Assembly: GCF_000027005.1 (NCBI RefSeq)
Contig: NC_012965.1
Location: 421,001 to 485,000, forward strand
Length of the DNA stretch: 64,000 nt
Source of the DNA: Komagataella phaffii GS115
Lineage: Eukaryota; Ascomycota; Pichiomycetes; Pichiales; Pichiaceae
Direction: 5' to 3'
Below the pieces are notes generated by a model. That model made no database searches. It saw only the letters and a list, made by a program, of their open reading frames with translations, and was not told the origin of the DNA. Shown here one piece after another: positions 38,104-46,399 of the stretch. Each line of letters starts with the position of its first letter. Within the stretch, counting starts at the first letter, position 1. The position numbers were made by a program, and so were the translations under genes.

Positions 38104-39012
38104 TTAGGCTTGAGTTTCGTCACGAGTTTCGTCACCCTCTTCCTTTTCTTCCCACTCTTCGTTGGGCTCCTCATCATATTCACTATTTCTGATAGAAAGT
38201 GACGGTCTGACAGCAGCATTGTCCTGAGTCCAAGAGGAAAGAGCATTCTCAGCATCGATAATAATTTGTTTGGAAGCCTCGTAACCATCATAGGCAGGTC
38301 TGGTTTCACCAGGAGTGACTGGAGAGTCATCCAACAACTCTAGCAAAGCCTTACCATAACCAGCAATCAATGCTAGCTTCTCAGACAATTCAGCAAGGGC
38401 GTCGAATTGGTAGTTGAAAGCAGCCTTCAGTTTCTCTCTGGTAATGTTGGACAATTGAGCCTCAGCAACCAAAGATTCGGCCTCAGCACGGACGAGCTCT
38501 TGCTCCAAGACTGGAATCTTTGGAGATTGAGGGTCTTTGTACTTGAGGTGGGCAATCTCATCGGTGATTTTTTGCTTTCTGTCTCTGGATGGTTGGACAG
38601 AAGATTCTATGTTACGGATGGATTTCAGAGTGATTCTGTATTGATCGTACTTGTCAACAAATTGATCTTCTAATTCACCAATCTCGTAAATGAGAACACC
38701 CAATTTGTCGGTAACATCAGACACGTCATCATCGTTTTCCTCACCCCACAGAGACAACTGCTTAGCAACAGTTCTTCTCTCTCTGGCAACAAGCTCGATG
38801 GATCGCTCCAAGTTCTTCTCAATTTTGATCAATTGAGCCAACTTCTTGGACAATTCAGGTCCAAAAGCGCCAGCGGCGTTTTTTCGAAGAGAAGAAGCAA
38901 TGGAGTTTTTACCAAAGAACTTGCTCTTGGTAGTAGAGGTAGGTGGTGGAGGGTTGTTGACATCAGCAGCCGTAGGAGCACGGCCTGAACGTAGGGAGTA
39001 AGTTCTATGCAT
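38104..39012 (-). CDS. LSP1: Eisosome BAR-domain protein (Pil1/Lsp1)
   Basis: The 302-residue protein is a core eisosome component that bends the plasma membrane into furrows and senses long-chain bases. The start MHRTYSLRSGRAPTA is the Pil1/Lsp1 N-terminus. The BAR domain spans about 40-270 with AAGAFGPELSKKL, ENDDDVSDVTDKLGVLIYE, SVQPSRDRKQKITDEIAHLKYKDPQSPKIPVLE and LIAGYGKALLELLDDSPVTPGETRPAYDGYEAS. Individual residues (SKFFGK, SIASS, AHLKYK) favour Lsp1 over Pil1. The acidic tail is much shorter than in S. cerevisiae (339-341 aa). The ATG at 39012 is the family start. Confidence 0.93.
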   Translation of the reverse strand: MHRTYSLRSGRAPTAADVNNPPPPTSTTKSKFFGKNSIASSLRKNAAGAFGPELSKKLAQLIKIEKNLERSIELVARERRTVAKQLSLWGEENDDDVSDVTDKLGVLIYEIGELEDQFVDKYDQYRITLKSIRNIESSVQPSRDRKQKITDEIAHLKYKDPQSPKIPVLEQELVRAEAESLVAEAQLSNITREKLKAAFNYQFDALAELSEKLALIAGYGKALLELLDDSPVTPGETRPAYDGYEASKQIIIDAENALSSWTQDNAAVRPSLSIRNSEYDEEPNEEWEEKEEGDETRDETQA

Positions 39013-39385
39013 ATTCCGATGATTTGTTTTCAATTGATGAAAGTGAACTTGAAATGGGGGAGAGATTGTTTGATTTTTATAGCAGTCTCCTGGGAGAAGG
39101 AAGCAATTCAAAACGAAAGAACATGACTGAGGCCGTCATCCTCGGTGCTTCCTGCATTACGCCATTCCGAGGATGGAATATTGCTGCATCAAAAGCCAAA
39201 CCGAGAAATTTCCGACCGTAATTTCGAATTGGAACTAGAAATTCGATATCCCAATGAGGTAATCAAAATAACCCAATATAGCAAGTATGGCATTGTTTCC
39301 AATTGTTCTTGCTTATGTTTGCGGGAGGGTTGTTTCTATCTTATTATTCATATTGTTAGGTTATTACGTAGGTCGGAATTATATA
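39013..39385 (-). promoter_or_regulatory. LSP1 promoter / HAT1 3' region
   Basis: This 373-bp stretch lies between the LSP1 start and the HAT1 stop, both on the reverse strand. Short open frames cross it but none looks conserved. I see no definite regulatory motif. Confidence 0.4.
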
Positions 39386-40516
39386 TTAAGTGTCCTGATG
39401 AGGTCGTTTTTTGACAAATCTAACTTTTTCCAATATTCTCTGGTAGTCTTCTTCTAAGCGTTCATAAGCAACTTGCAGTTTGTCCTTTCTGGTGGCTTCG
39501 TCGAGGTCCAAGAGTGCGTCTCTGTTCTTGATGAAAAGTCTCTTTTTTATTTGAAGACGGGTGTTTTTCTTTGATTTCAAGGCGTGTAATAAGAGCATTT
39601 CAACACACCGCTGGAACTGTCTCTTCTCTATTTTCTCTTTTGCTTGCTGTGTTTGAAACCATTCGGGAGAGATTACTGGTTCCGGTAATGTTTCCAACAA
39701 CCCTCTTTGATAAAGTCTCTCCAGATCACATCTGTCCCTTAGATCGTCAAATGCCTCACTAGGGTCTTCGACAGTAATTTCTGCCACTTGGTCATCCTTG
39801 AACCATTGTTCAAATATCGTCTTGTAAAGTTGGCTTCCGTGAGATTGTCCTTGGTATGGAGGTAAGATAACAAACTGTGAGATCTTCTTTCTCCAAAGGT
39901 ATTTCGCATCGGAGTCGAAGATTTCATGGCCAGGATACTTCCAATACGAGTATCCGGTGGCAAATCCAATGAACGTCTTGTCCTCTTTGTAAACAACATA
40001 AATCTCCCACATGTCATCCTTTGCATCGATATAGGAGCCTGCTTCGATAAAAAATAACACGAAGATTTGCATACGACGGTGCAATTGAAGGCTCTCGGCA
40101 CATTTATTGATTGAGAGTTTGTATACGTGATAATTTTCATCCTTGTGAGTGTAAGTTGATAATATTTCACCGGGGATTTCAAAGTTTTCTCCATCGATTT
40201 TGTCCTGCCATAACGCTTCATCTTTCACAACAGTTTCCTCTGGTAACAACTCCAACAACTTGGACTCCACTTCATCAGCATCATCTCTCTTCTCACTGTA
40301 CCTGACATTCAAAAAGGGATACAATGACATGCTGTCAAATACCAGATGTATTACCAGGTCCTTGTACCCAAAAATTTGTTCCGCGTCGCCAAATATGGGA
40401 TACGTAAAGTCAGGATGAAACGACACAGCTTTTCCGTTACCAGCCAATGAAATTGACAGTGCCTCATTCGATGAGGAGGTATAAATATTGGGATCCAACG
40501 ACGACAGATCAGTCAT
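39386..40516 (-). CDS. HAT1: Histone acetyltransferase type B catalytic subunit
   Basis: The 376-residue protein matches Hat1 (374 aa in S. cerevisiae), which with Hat2 acetylates Lys5 and Lys12 of newly made H4. The N-terminal domain contains HPDFTYPIFGDAEQIFGY. The GNAT core includes DMWEIYVVYK, FIGFATGYSYWKYP and the acetyl-CoA loop QFVILPPYQGQSHGSQLY near residues 218-235. In Hat1 from yeast and human this loop reads Q-x-x-G-H-G; here the first glycine is Ser (codon TCT). ITVEDPSEAFDDLRDRCD (substrate side) is intact. The C-terminal coiled part (about 285-376) is present. It is divergent from POM33. Confidence 0.92.
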   Translation of the reverse strand: MTDLSSLDPNIYTSSSNEALSISLAGNGKAVSFHPDFTYPIFGDAEQIFGYKDLVIHLVFDSMSLYPFLNVRYSEKRDDADEVESKLLELLPEETVVKDEALWQDKIDGENFEIPGEILSTYTHKDENYHVYKLSINKCAESLQLHRRMQIFVLFFIEAGSYIDAKDDMWEIYVVYKEDKTFIGFATGYSYWKYPGHEIFDSDAKYLWRKKISQFVILPPYQGQSHGSQLYKTIFEQWFKDDQVAEITVEDPSEAFDDLRDRCDLERLYQRGLLETLPEPVISPEWFQTQQAKEKIEKRQFQRCVEMLLLHALKSKKNTRLQIKKRLFIKNRDALLDLDEATRKDKLQVAYERLEEDYQRILEKVRFVKKRPHQDT

Positions 40517-40788
40517 CTCTCTGAATTTTCTTGAAGAAGGATGCTGGATGGACTGTATTAGCCTGTGTAGACGGAAAAGAAGAACGTTAAAATCTATTGC
40601 TTCGAAATCATTATCGTATGCTCCAAGGGCGCTCGCTCTAGCATCCTTCCGAACAATGTCAACCTTCGCGAAGAGAAGATTCCTTGTAGTCAGCGTTCCA
40701 ACGATTACATCTGAACGAAGTACTACTTGACAACCATTTGAACGCCCGATTCACATCAACCATCTGCCACAAACAAGCATCAGCTAGC

Positions 40789-41604
40789 ATGCCGCCTCCT
40801 CAGCCCAAACGACAAGGACTGTTACAATTAGCGAAGTCTGCCCAGTTATACTGGTTTTTGGGTCATGCCTTTGCCATTCTATTCACTGCATTGACATTTG
40901 CCACGTCTTTCTTCCGATCTCCATTTTCGGACACTCCATTAGGCTTTTATAAGAATGCACTAAATGCGATCATCATCACATATGTCATTGTGCTTAGACA
41001 GGTACACAAGGGCAAGCCAGTCACAATGATTATTTCACAATTACGGTCCCTCCTGAAAGAAAGTAACGTTCAGTATTTGCTACTGGCTCTTGTTTTCAGG
41101 CTGACAGCCACTGATCCAGGTCCAGTCTTTGGTGGGTTGTATCCATTCACTATTTACTCTTTGTTTCATTTCTTGAATTATTTGGATACTACTCTGCTGG
41201 CAACTCTACCAGTCTCAAACGCAGACCAGGTTCGCAATTTGATTAGAATGTTCGTGAGCTCTTACAATGAAAAGTCCATGTACCTTGCGGCTAGTTGTGA
41301 ATTATTTTTAGTTCCTTCTTTGTTGCTATCCTCTTTGAAGTCGATTATATTGCTGGAATGGTATAGGGCTCCCTTTTCATTTATCAGGCAATTAATCGTG
41401 GTATTCTCCGTGATCTCGTTTCTGAGATTAAGATATCAACAGAATGTTTACATGAAACAATTAGTTGATAGTTATGATTTGAAGATCAGTCAACTCTTAT
41501 ACCATCCCCAACTTCCTCAAGGATTCAGGTTGGGATATTTACGATTTAAGAGTCTATTAACAAGCACGCTAGGATACTTAGAATTGGAAAAAAAGACCAG
41601 ATAA
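40789..41604 (+). CDS. POM33: Pom33/Per33 (TMEM33-like) membrane protein
   Basis: The 271-residue protein matches the Pom33/Per33/TMEM33 family of ER and nuclear-envelope proteins; Pom33 contributes to nuclear pore distribution. After a short PPPQPKRQGLL leader there are four to five hydrophobic segments: WFLGHAFAILFTALTFATSFF (about 20-40), NAIIITYVIVL, LLALVFRL and VPSLLLSSLKSIILL. The cytosolic C-terminus (about 225-271) is amphipathic and basic (LPQGFRLGYLRFKSLLTSTLGYLELEKK), the part that in Pom33 binds membrane and Kap123. I use the ATG at 40789; the frame upstream lacks ATG. Confidence 0.87.
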   Translation: MPPPQPKRQGLLQLAKSAQLYWFLGHAFAILFTALTFATSFFRSPFSDTPLGFYKNALNAIIITYVIVLRQVHKGKPVTMIISQLRSLLKESNVQYLLLALVFRLTATDPGPVFGGLYPFTIYSLFHFLNYLDTTLLATLPVSNADQVRNLIRMFVSSYNEKSMYLAASCELFLVPSLLLSSLKSIILLEWYRAPFSFIRQLIVVFSVISFLRLRYQQNVYMKQLVDSYDLKISQLLYHPQLPQGFRLGYLRFKSLLTSTLGYLELEKKTR

Positions 41605-41890
41605 TGAGATTGAACTCGAAATTTAGGATCACCCATATGACGAAGAATTCATTTAGATTATTGAAGGTGTTTTCATGTTTACCTCCATGAGACCATTTCT
41701 GTCACAGCAAATACAGGCAACGCTTTTCACCAGAGCTTGTTGGTACAACTTTTCAGATGACGCCAAATTCTCACGCGCCTCACTTTGTGCGGCGCTAACA
41801 ATAGGCCATTTTTTTGTACCTCCCGGATGGTTCAGCTCAATCACTCGATTGAGAGGTTTTTGTTCCGCGATTTTTGTTCACCCCACACTT

Positions 41891-41903
41891 TTCTCGAAGG
41901 TTC
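41891..41903. promoter_or_regulatory. Canonical heat-shock element
   Basis: TTCtcGAAggTTC is a perfect three-unit inverted array of nGAAn modules, the standard Hsf1 trimer site. It lies about 231 bp before the HSP70 ATG. Confidence 0.85.
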
Positions 41904-41981
41904 TAGCAATCAAGATAAACACCGCAAAGAGAGCCGCAGGAACCATATGTGGTACCACAAGTGGTCTTAAACAACTCTGGT

Positions 41982-42006
41982 AGAATTCGATGGAATTCGA
42001 TGGAAG
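41982..42006 (+). promoter_or_regulatory. Step-type heat-shock element
   Basis: Three GAA units recur exactly every 10 bp (41983, 41993, 42003) as direct repeats of a GAATTCGATG unit, with the last degenerate. Direct nGAAn modules each separated by 5 bp match the step-type HSE known from yeast Hsf1 targets. It sits between the canonical HSE and the TATA box. Confidence 0.7.
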
Positions 42007-42038
42007 CCGATCGACTCCGATCGAATTGAAGCAATTCG

Positions 42039-42047
42039 TATATATAA
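42039..42047 (+). promoter_or_regulatory. TATA box of the HSP70 gene
   Basis: TATATATAA lies 87-95 bp before the ATG, as expected for a TATA-dependent heat-inducible gene. Confidence 0.8.
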
Positions 42048-42133
42048 GGAGAACCTAGTTCCACCCCTTACTCGACCATTAGTTTACAAGACTAACTTCA
42101 CAGAAGCATAGAAATTAAACAAAGTTAAACATT

Positions 42134-44107
42134 ATGGGTAAATCAATTGGAATTGATTTGGGTACCACATACTCTTGTGTGGCACATTTTGCTAATGATC
42201 GTGTTGAGATCATAGCTAACGACCAAGGTAACAGGACGACTCCATCGTTCGTCGCCTTTACCGACACTGAAAGATTGATTGGTGATGCTGCAAAGAACCA
42301 AGCTGCCATGAATCCAGCTAACACTGTTTTCGATGCCAAACGTTTAATCGGTAGAAAATTCGACGACCCGGAAACTCAGGCCGATATTAAGCACTTCCCT
42401 TTCAAAGTTATCAACAAGGGGGGAAAGCCTAATATCCAAGTCGAATTTAAGGGTGAGACTAAGGTTTTCAGCCCCGAAGAGATTTCCTCCATGGTTCTAA
42501 CAAAAATGAAGGATACTGCTGAGCAGTATTTGGGTGAGAAAATCAACGATGCAGTTGTCACTGTTCCTGCTTACTTCAATGACTCTCAAAGACAAGCCAC
42601 CAAGGATGCTGGTTTGATTGCTGGTTTGAACGTTCAAAGAATCATTAATGAGCCCACCGCTGCCGCAATTGCTTACGGGTTGGACAAGAAGGATGCAGGC
42701 CACGGTGAGCACAACATTCTAATCTTCGATCTAGGTGGAGGAACTTTCGATGTTTCTCTACTATCTATTGATGAGGGTATTTTCGAAGTCAAGGCCACCG
42801 CAGGTGACACCCACTTGGGTGGTGAGGACTTCGATAACAGATTAGTCAACCACTTTATCGCCGAGTTCAAGAGAAAGACCAAGAAAGATCTTTCTACAAA
42901 CCAGAGATCCCTTAGAAGACTAAGAACCGCTTGTGAGCGTGCAAAGAGAACTTTGTCTTCTTCTGCTCAGACCTCCATCGAGATTGATTCTTTGTTCGAG
43001 GGTATCGACTTCTACACCTCGATCACTAGAGCTAGATTCGAGGAGCTCTGTGCCGACTTGTTCAGATCCACCATCGAGCCTGTTGAGAGAGTCTTGAAAG
43101 ACTCCAAGTTGGACAAATCTCAAGTTCATGAGATTGTTTTGGTTGGTGGTTCTACCAGAATTCCAAAGGTTCAGAAATTAGTTTCTGACTTTTTCAATGG
43201 TAAGGAGCCAAACAAGTCCATCAACCCAGACGAAGCCGTTGCATATGGTGCTGCTGTCCAAGCAGCTATTTTGTCTGGAGATACTTCTTCCAAGACACAA
43301 GACTTGTTATTGCTGGATGTTGCTCCTCTATCTTTGGGTATTGAAACCGCTGGTGGTATCATGACCAAGCTGATCCCAAGAAACTCCACAATCCCAGCCA
43401 AAAAGTCAGAAATCTTTTCGACATATGCTGACAACCAACCAGGTGTTTTGATTCAAGTCTTTGAAGGTGAGAGAACTAGAACCAAGGACAACAACCTGTT
43501 GGGTAAGTTTGAACTTTCTGGTATTCCTCCTGCTCCAAGAGGTGTTCCTCAAATTGAGGTCACCTTCGATATGGATGCCAACGGTATTTTGAATGTATCT
43601 GCTGTTGAGAAGGGTACCGGTAAGACTCAAAAGATTACTATTACCAACGATAAGGGAAGATTGTCCAAGGAAGACATCGAGAGAATGGTTTCTGAAGCTG
43701 AAAAATTCAAGGATGAAGACGAGAAGGAAGCCGAGAGAGTTGCTGCCAAGAATGGCTTGGAATCATATGCTTACTCTCTGAAGAACTCTGCAGCTGAATC
43801 TGGATTCAAGGACAAGGTTGGAGAGGATGATCTTGCCAAGTTGAACAAGTCAGTTGAAGAGACAATATCTTGGTTAGATGAGTCACAATCTGCTTCCACA
43901 GACGAGTACAAGGACAGGCAAAAGGAATTGGAAGAAGTTGCTAACCCAATAATGAGCAAGTTCTATGGAGCTGCTGGTGGAGCTCCTGGTGGAGCTCCTG
44001 GTGGCTTCCCTGGAGGTTTCCCTGGCGGAGCTGGCGCAGCTGGCGGTGCCCCAGGTGGTGCTGCCCCAGGCGGAGACAGCGGACCAACCGTGGAAGAAGT
44101 CGATTAA
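42134..44107 (+). CDS. Cytosolic HSP70 chaperone of the SSA subfamily
   Basis: The 657-residue protein is a cytosolic Hsp70. The ATPase domain (about 1-385) starts [18 protein letters not shown] and includes [29 protein letters not shown] and [13 protein letters not shown]. The substrate-binding domain (about 395-505) carries [23 protein letters not shown]. The lid ends in a Gly-Ala-Pro rich tail ([16 protein letters not shown]) and EEVD, which recruits TPR co-chaperones and marks the cytosolic form. Codon bias is extreme, as for abundant proteins. Two HSEs upstream suggest an inducible copy like SSA3/SSA4, but which of the yeast paralogs it corresponds to cannot be settled. Confidence 0.96.
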   Translation: MGKSIGIDLGTTYSCVAHFANDRVEIIANDQGNRTTPSFVAFTDTERLIGDAAKNQAAMNPANTVFDAKRLIGRKFDDPETQADIKHFPFKVINKGGKPNIQVEFKGETKVFSPEEISSMVLTKMKDTAEQYLGEKINDAVVTVPAYFNDSQRQATKDAGLIAGLNVQRIINEPTAAAIAYGLDKKDAGHGEHNILIFDLGGGTFDVSLLSIDEGIFEVKATAGDTHLGGEDFDNRLVNHFIAEFKRKTKKDLSTNQRSLRRLRTACERAKRTLSSSAQTSIEIDSLFEGIDFYTSITRARFEELCADLFRSTIEPVERVLKDSKLDKSQVHEIVLVGGSTRIPKVQKLVSDFFNGKEPNKSINPDEAVAYGAAVQAAILSGDTSSKTQDLLLLDVAPLSLGIETAGGIMTKLIPRNSTIPAKKSEIFSTYADNQPGVLIQVFEGERTRTKDNNLLGKFELSGIPPAPRGVPQIEVTFDMDANGILNVSAVEKGTGKTQKITITNDKGRLSKEDIERMVSEAEKFKDEDEKEAERVAAKNGLESYAYSLKNSAAESGFKDKVGEDDLAKLNKSVEETISWLDESQSASTDEYKDRQKELEEVANPIMSKFYGAAGGAPGGAPGGFPGGFPGGAGAAGGAPGGAAPGGDSGPTVEEVD

Positions 44108-44379
44108 GCAATTCAACGGATAAATTCTGGTTAATATATATAACGTGAATAGGAAATTAAGGAAATTTTGGATCTAATAATGTGCTGTATGCCGACATCG
44201 GGCATCGTAGATTGTATAGTATCGCTGACACTATAATAAGCCAGCCAAAACCCCTAAACCAGTTGCCCTCCACTAATTAGTGTACTACCCAATCTTGCCT
44301 CTTCGGGTGTCTTTTATAAGGACAGATTCACAAGCTCTTGTTGCCCAATACACACATACACACAGAGATAATAGCAGTC

Positions 44380-44991
44380 ATGAACAGCGAGTACGACTAC
44401 TTATTCAAGTTGCTGCTTATTGGGGACTCTGGAGTGGGAAAATCTTGTCTCTTGCTGAGATTTGCCGAGGATACTTACACCCAGGACTATATTTCGACGA
44501 TCGGAGTTGATTTCAAGATTAGAACTATAGAGCTAGATGGTAAGACAATCAAGTTACAAATCTGGGACACGGCTGGTCAAGAAAGATTCCGCACTATTAC
44601 ATCCTCCTATTATCGAGGAGCTCATGGTATCATCATCGTATATGATGTTACCGACCAAGAGTCATTTAATAACGTCAACCAGTGGTTGCAAGAGATTGAC
44701 CGATACGCCACTGGCGGAGTGATGAAGTTGTTGGTTGGGAACAAGTCCGATCTCAAGGATAAGAAGGTTGTGGATTACACTGTTGCCAAGGAGTTTGCAG
44801 ATGCTCTGGAGATCCCATTAATAGAGACATCAGCCTTGGACTCTACAAATGTTGAGCAAGCATTCTTCAACATGGCTCGTCAAATCAAATCTCAGATGGT
44901 GAACAACCAAGCTGGTAGTGGTACCGAGAAGGCATCAATCAACCTGAGGGGTCAATCCGTTGGAGGCAGTCAAAACTCTAGTTGCTGTTAG
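44380..44991 (+). CDS. YPT1: Ypt1 (Rab1) small GTPase
   Basis: The 203-residue GTPase matches Ypt1/Rab1, needed for ER-to-Golgi and early Golgi traffic and for autophagy. Motifs: P-loop GDSGVGKS (about 15-22), effector region [45 protein letters not shown] and ETSALDS. The C-terminus ends in CC and is doubly geranylgeranylated in this family. The start at 44380 ([18 protein letters not shown]) aligns exactly with Ypt1; the 14 codons upstream in frame are leader. A TATAAGG lies at 44315-44321. Confidence 0.96.
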   Translation: MNSEYDYLFKLLLIGDSGVGKSCLLLRFAEDTYTQDYISTIGVDFKIRTIELDGKTIKLQIWDTAGQERFRTITSSYYRGAHGIIIVYDVTDQESFNNVNQWLQEIDRYATGGVMKLLVGNKSDLKDKKVVDYTVAKEFADALEIPLIETSALDSTNVEQAFFNMARQIKSQMVNNQAGSGTEKASINLRGQSVGGSQNSSCC

Positions 44992-45177
44992 TTAGTTTAA
45001 GATAATTGTTAATTGGTAAATCAAAGAGTAAGAGTATATACATTCTGAGGCGTTGCCGTTCTTCTGAGTAGCAAGTATTTGCCATTTGGTGTTGTTGCCT
45101 GCTCGTTGGTTCTTGCCAGAACCCCGAACCTAGCTACCACGAAAAATTACATACTTTTCGACAACCTACTATCTAAA

Positions 45178-45732
45178 ATGGCTGGCAACGCAGAGAAGAA
45201 ACAGGCCACCAAAAACACTAAGATTCTTAAAGAGATCCATCTAATATCTCTTGGGGTCAATGCTCTAACACTGTTGATTATTTTTCTGTTGAACAGACCA
45301 TCAAACAAAAAACCGTTTTTTTTCTTCAATGTTCCTTTAGTGATCTGTGAGCTCATAGTTGAAAAGATTGGAAGGCCACGATTCACACTGGAAAAGGTCA
45401 GTGGAGGGCGTACTGTTCCCAAACTAGTCTCCTCAGGTGAAGATCTTAGTCAGTCTGGGCTTACAGAATACTTATTCGACATAATTTATTTCACTTTACT
45501 GCAGAACATCGTGCTGGTGATTTTGGGGACAAATAATGTGTGGTATCTGTCGCTGGTAATCCCGGCTTTTGCTGCTTACAAGCTTTACGGATTATTTCTA
45601 GGAGGTAGACAATTATTGGGTGGTCGCAGCAGTTTCAAAGAGGAGGAGCCAGCTTCTGGGTCAAAAGAAAAGGGACAGAGCAAGAGACAACAGAAACTAG
45701 AAAAGAGAGGACAAAAGGTGAGATACAGATAG
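45178..45732 (+). CDS. SND2: Snd2/Env10 (TMEM208-like) ER targeting protein
   Basis: The 184-residue protein matches Env10/Snd2 (TMEM208), a component of the SRP-independent route for inserting proteins into the ER. MAGNAEKKQATKNTKILKEIH is the family-type polar N-terminus. Hydrophobic segments lie at about 22-40 (SLGVNALTLLIIFLLN), 45-60 (PFFFFNVPLVICELIVEKIG), 95-115 (LFDIIYFTLLQNIVLVILG) and 118-135. The tail is Lys/Arg/Gln-rich (SKRQQKLEKRGQKVRYR), facing the cytosol. The ATG at 45178 is the only one consistent with the family start. Confidence 0.88.
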   Translation: MAGNAEKKQATKNTKILKEIHLISLGVNALTLLIIFLLNRPSNKKPFFFFNVPLVICELIVEKIGRPRFTLEKVSGGRTVPKLVSSGEDLSQSGLTEYLFDIIYFTLLQNIVLVILGTNNVWYLSLVIPAFAAYKLYGLFLGGRQLLGGRSSFKEEEPASGSKEKGQSKRQQKLEKRGQKVRYR

Positions 45733-46399
45733 AATCTTTGCGAGTGAACCAAGGTAGCTGAAAAACATAACTTGCAAGGATGCTATTGGACAATTTTAGG
45801 TGATAAACTCGATTGCTATCACTGGGCTCTGCCACATGGAAGCTTTAGTGAAGCTCTTGCGCACTATTCGAGTCGTTTACTTTTTTTTGGTTTTTGCTAG
45901 GCCTTCCATTACTTCTTTACTTCGTTAGTGACAAGTGACTTAAGGCCAATGTATTCTTGAATCAAAAGAAGGCTGTGTCAATTCCTAAGCCCTACTAGCT
46001 CTACTTTCGGAGTGACCTACCGATAAGTTCGCATACGCGAATCTGGACCATTTTTATAATACCAAGTAGAAATTCAATAGCCATCTAGCTGTTTCTACAT
46101 GATGACAGCCCATAACCATAAAGAAAACTGCAAACGATTGCTGAGCTTGTAGAGCGTCCAGTAAGTAGCGCAATCTCCAGTGAGCAACGTAATATCATAT
46201 TTTCTTCTCTCTCTTTCATTCTCCTCCGAGAATTACAGAAGCATCATAGTAGTGTACCCACCAATGGTTGTGAGCGACTGCGCGATTCCATGGATGCTAC
46301 TGAAACCAATGAATGAAACTTGTCAAGTTTCCTCGCTTCCTTTTACATAACGGATCTTTTAACTTAGAAACAGTTTAGTAAAAGAAATTCATCAATACA
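45733..46399 (+). promoter_or_regulatory. ACT1 promoter region
   Basis: This 667-bp non-coding stretch precedes ACT1. It has a TATAATA-like site near 46054 and a CT-rich block at 46200-46230 before the start, typical of strong constitutive yeast promoters. No tRNA is seen. A short box C/D-like arrangement near 46097-46145 is discussed among the rejected items. Confidence 0.5.

Larger units (their letters stand above)
41605..42133 (+). promoter_or_regulatory. HSP70 (SSA) promoter region
   Basis: This 529-bp stretch carries two heat-shock elements and a strong TATA box (separate entries). The part before 41880 holds nothing I recognise. Confidence 0.6.

Noticed and set aside
42376..44116. Several long open frames antisense to the HSP70 gene
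   Set aside because: They are an expected by-product of strongly biased codon use in HSP70, with no family resemblance.
46090..46150. Box C/D-like pair (ATGATGA and CTGA) flanked by TCTAC/GTAGA in the ACT1 promoter
   Set aside because: The interval is only about 35 nt with no C'/D' boxes and no recognisable guide, so a snoRNA is not supported.
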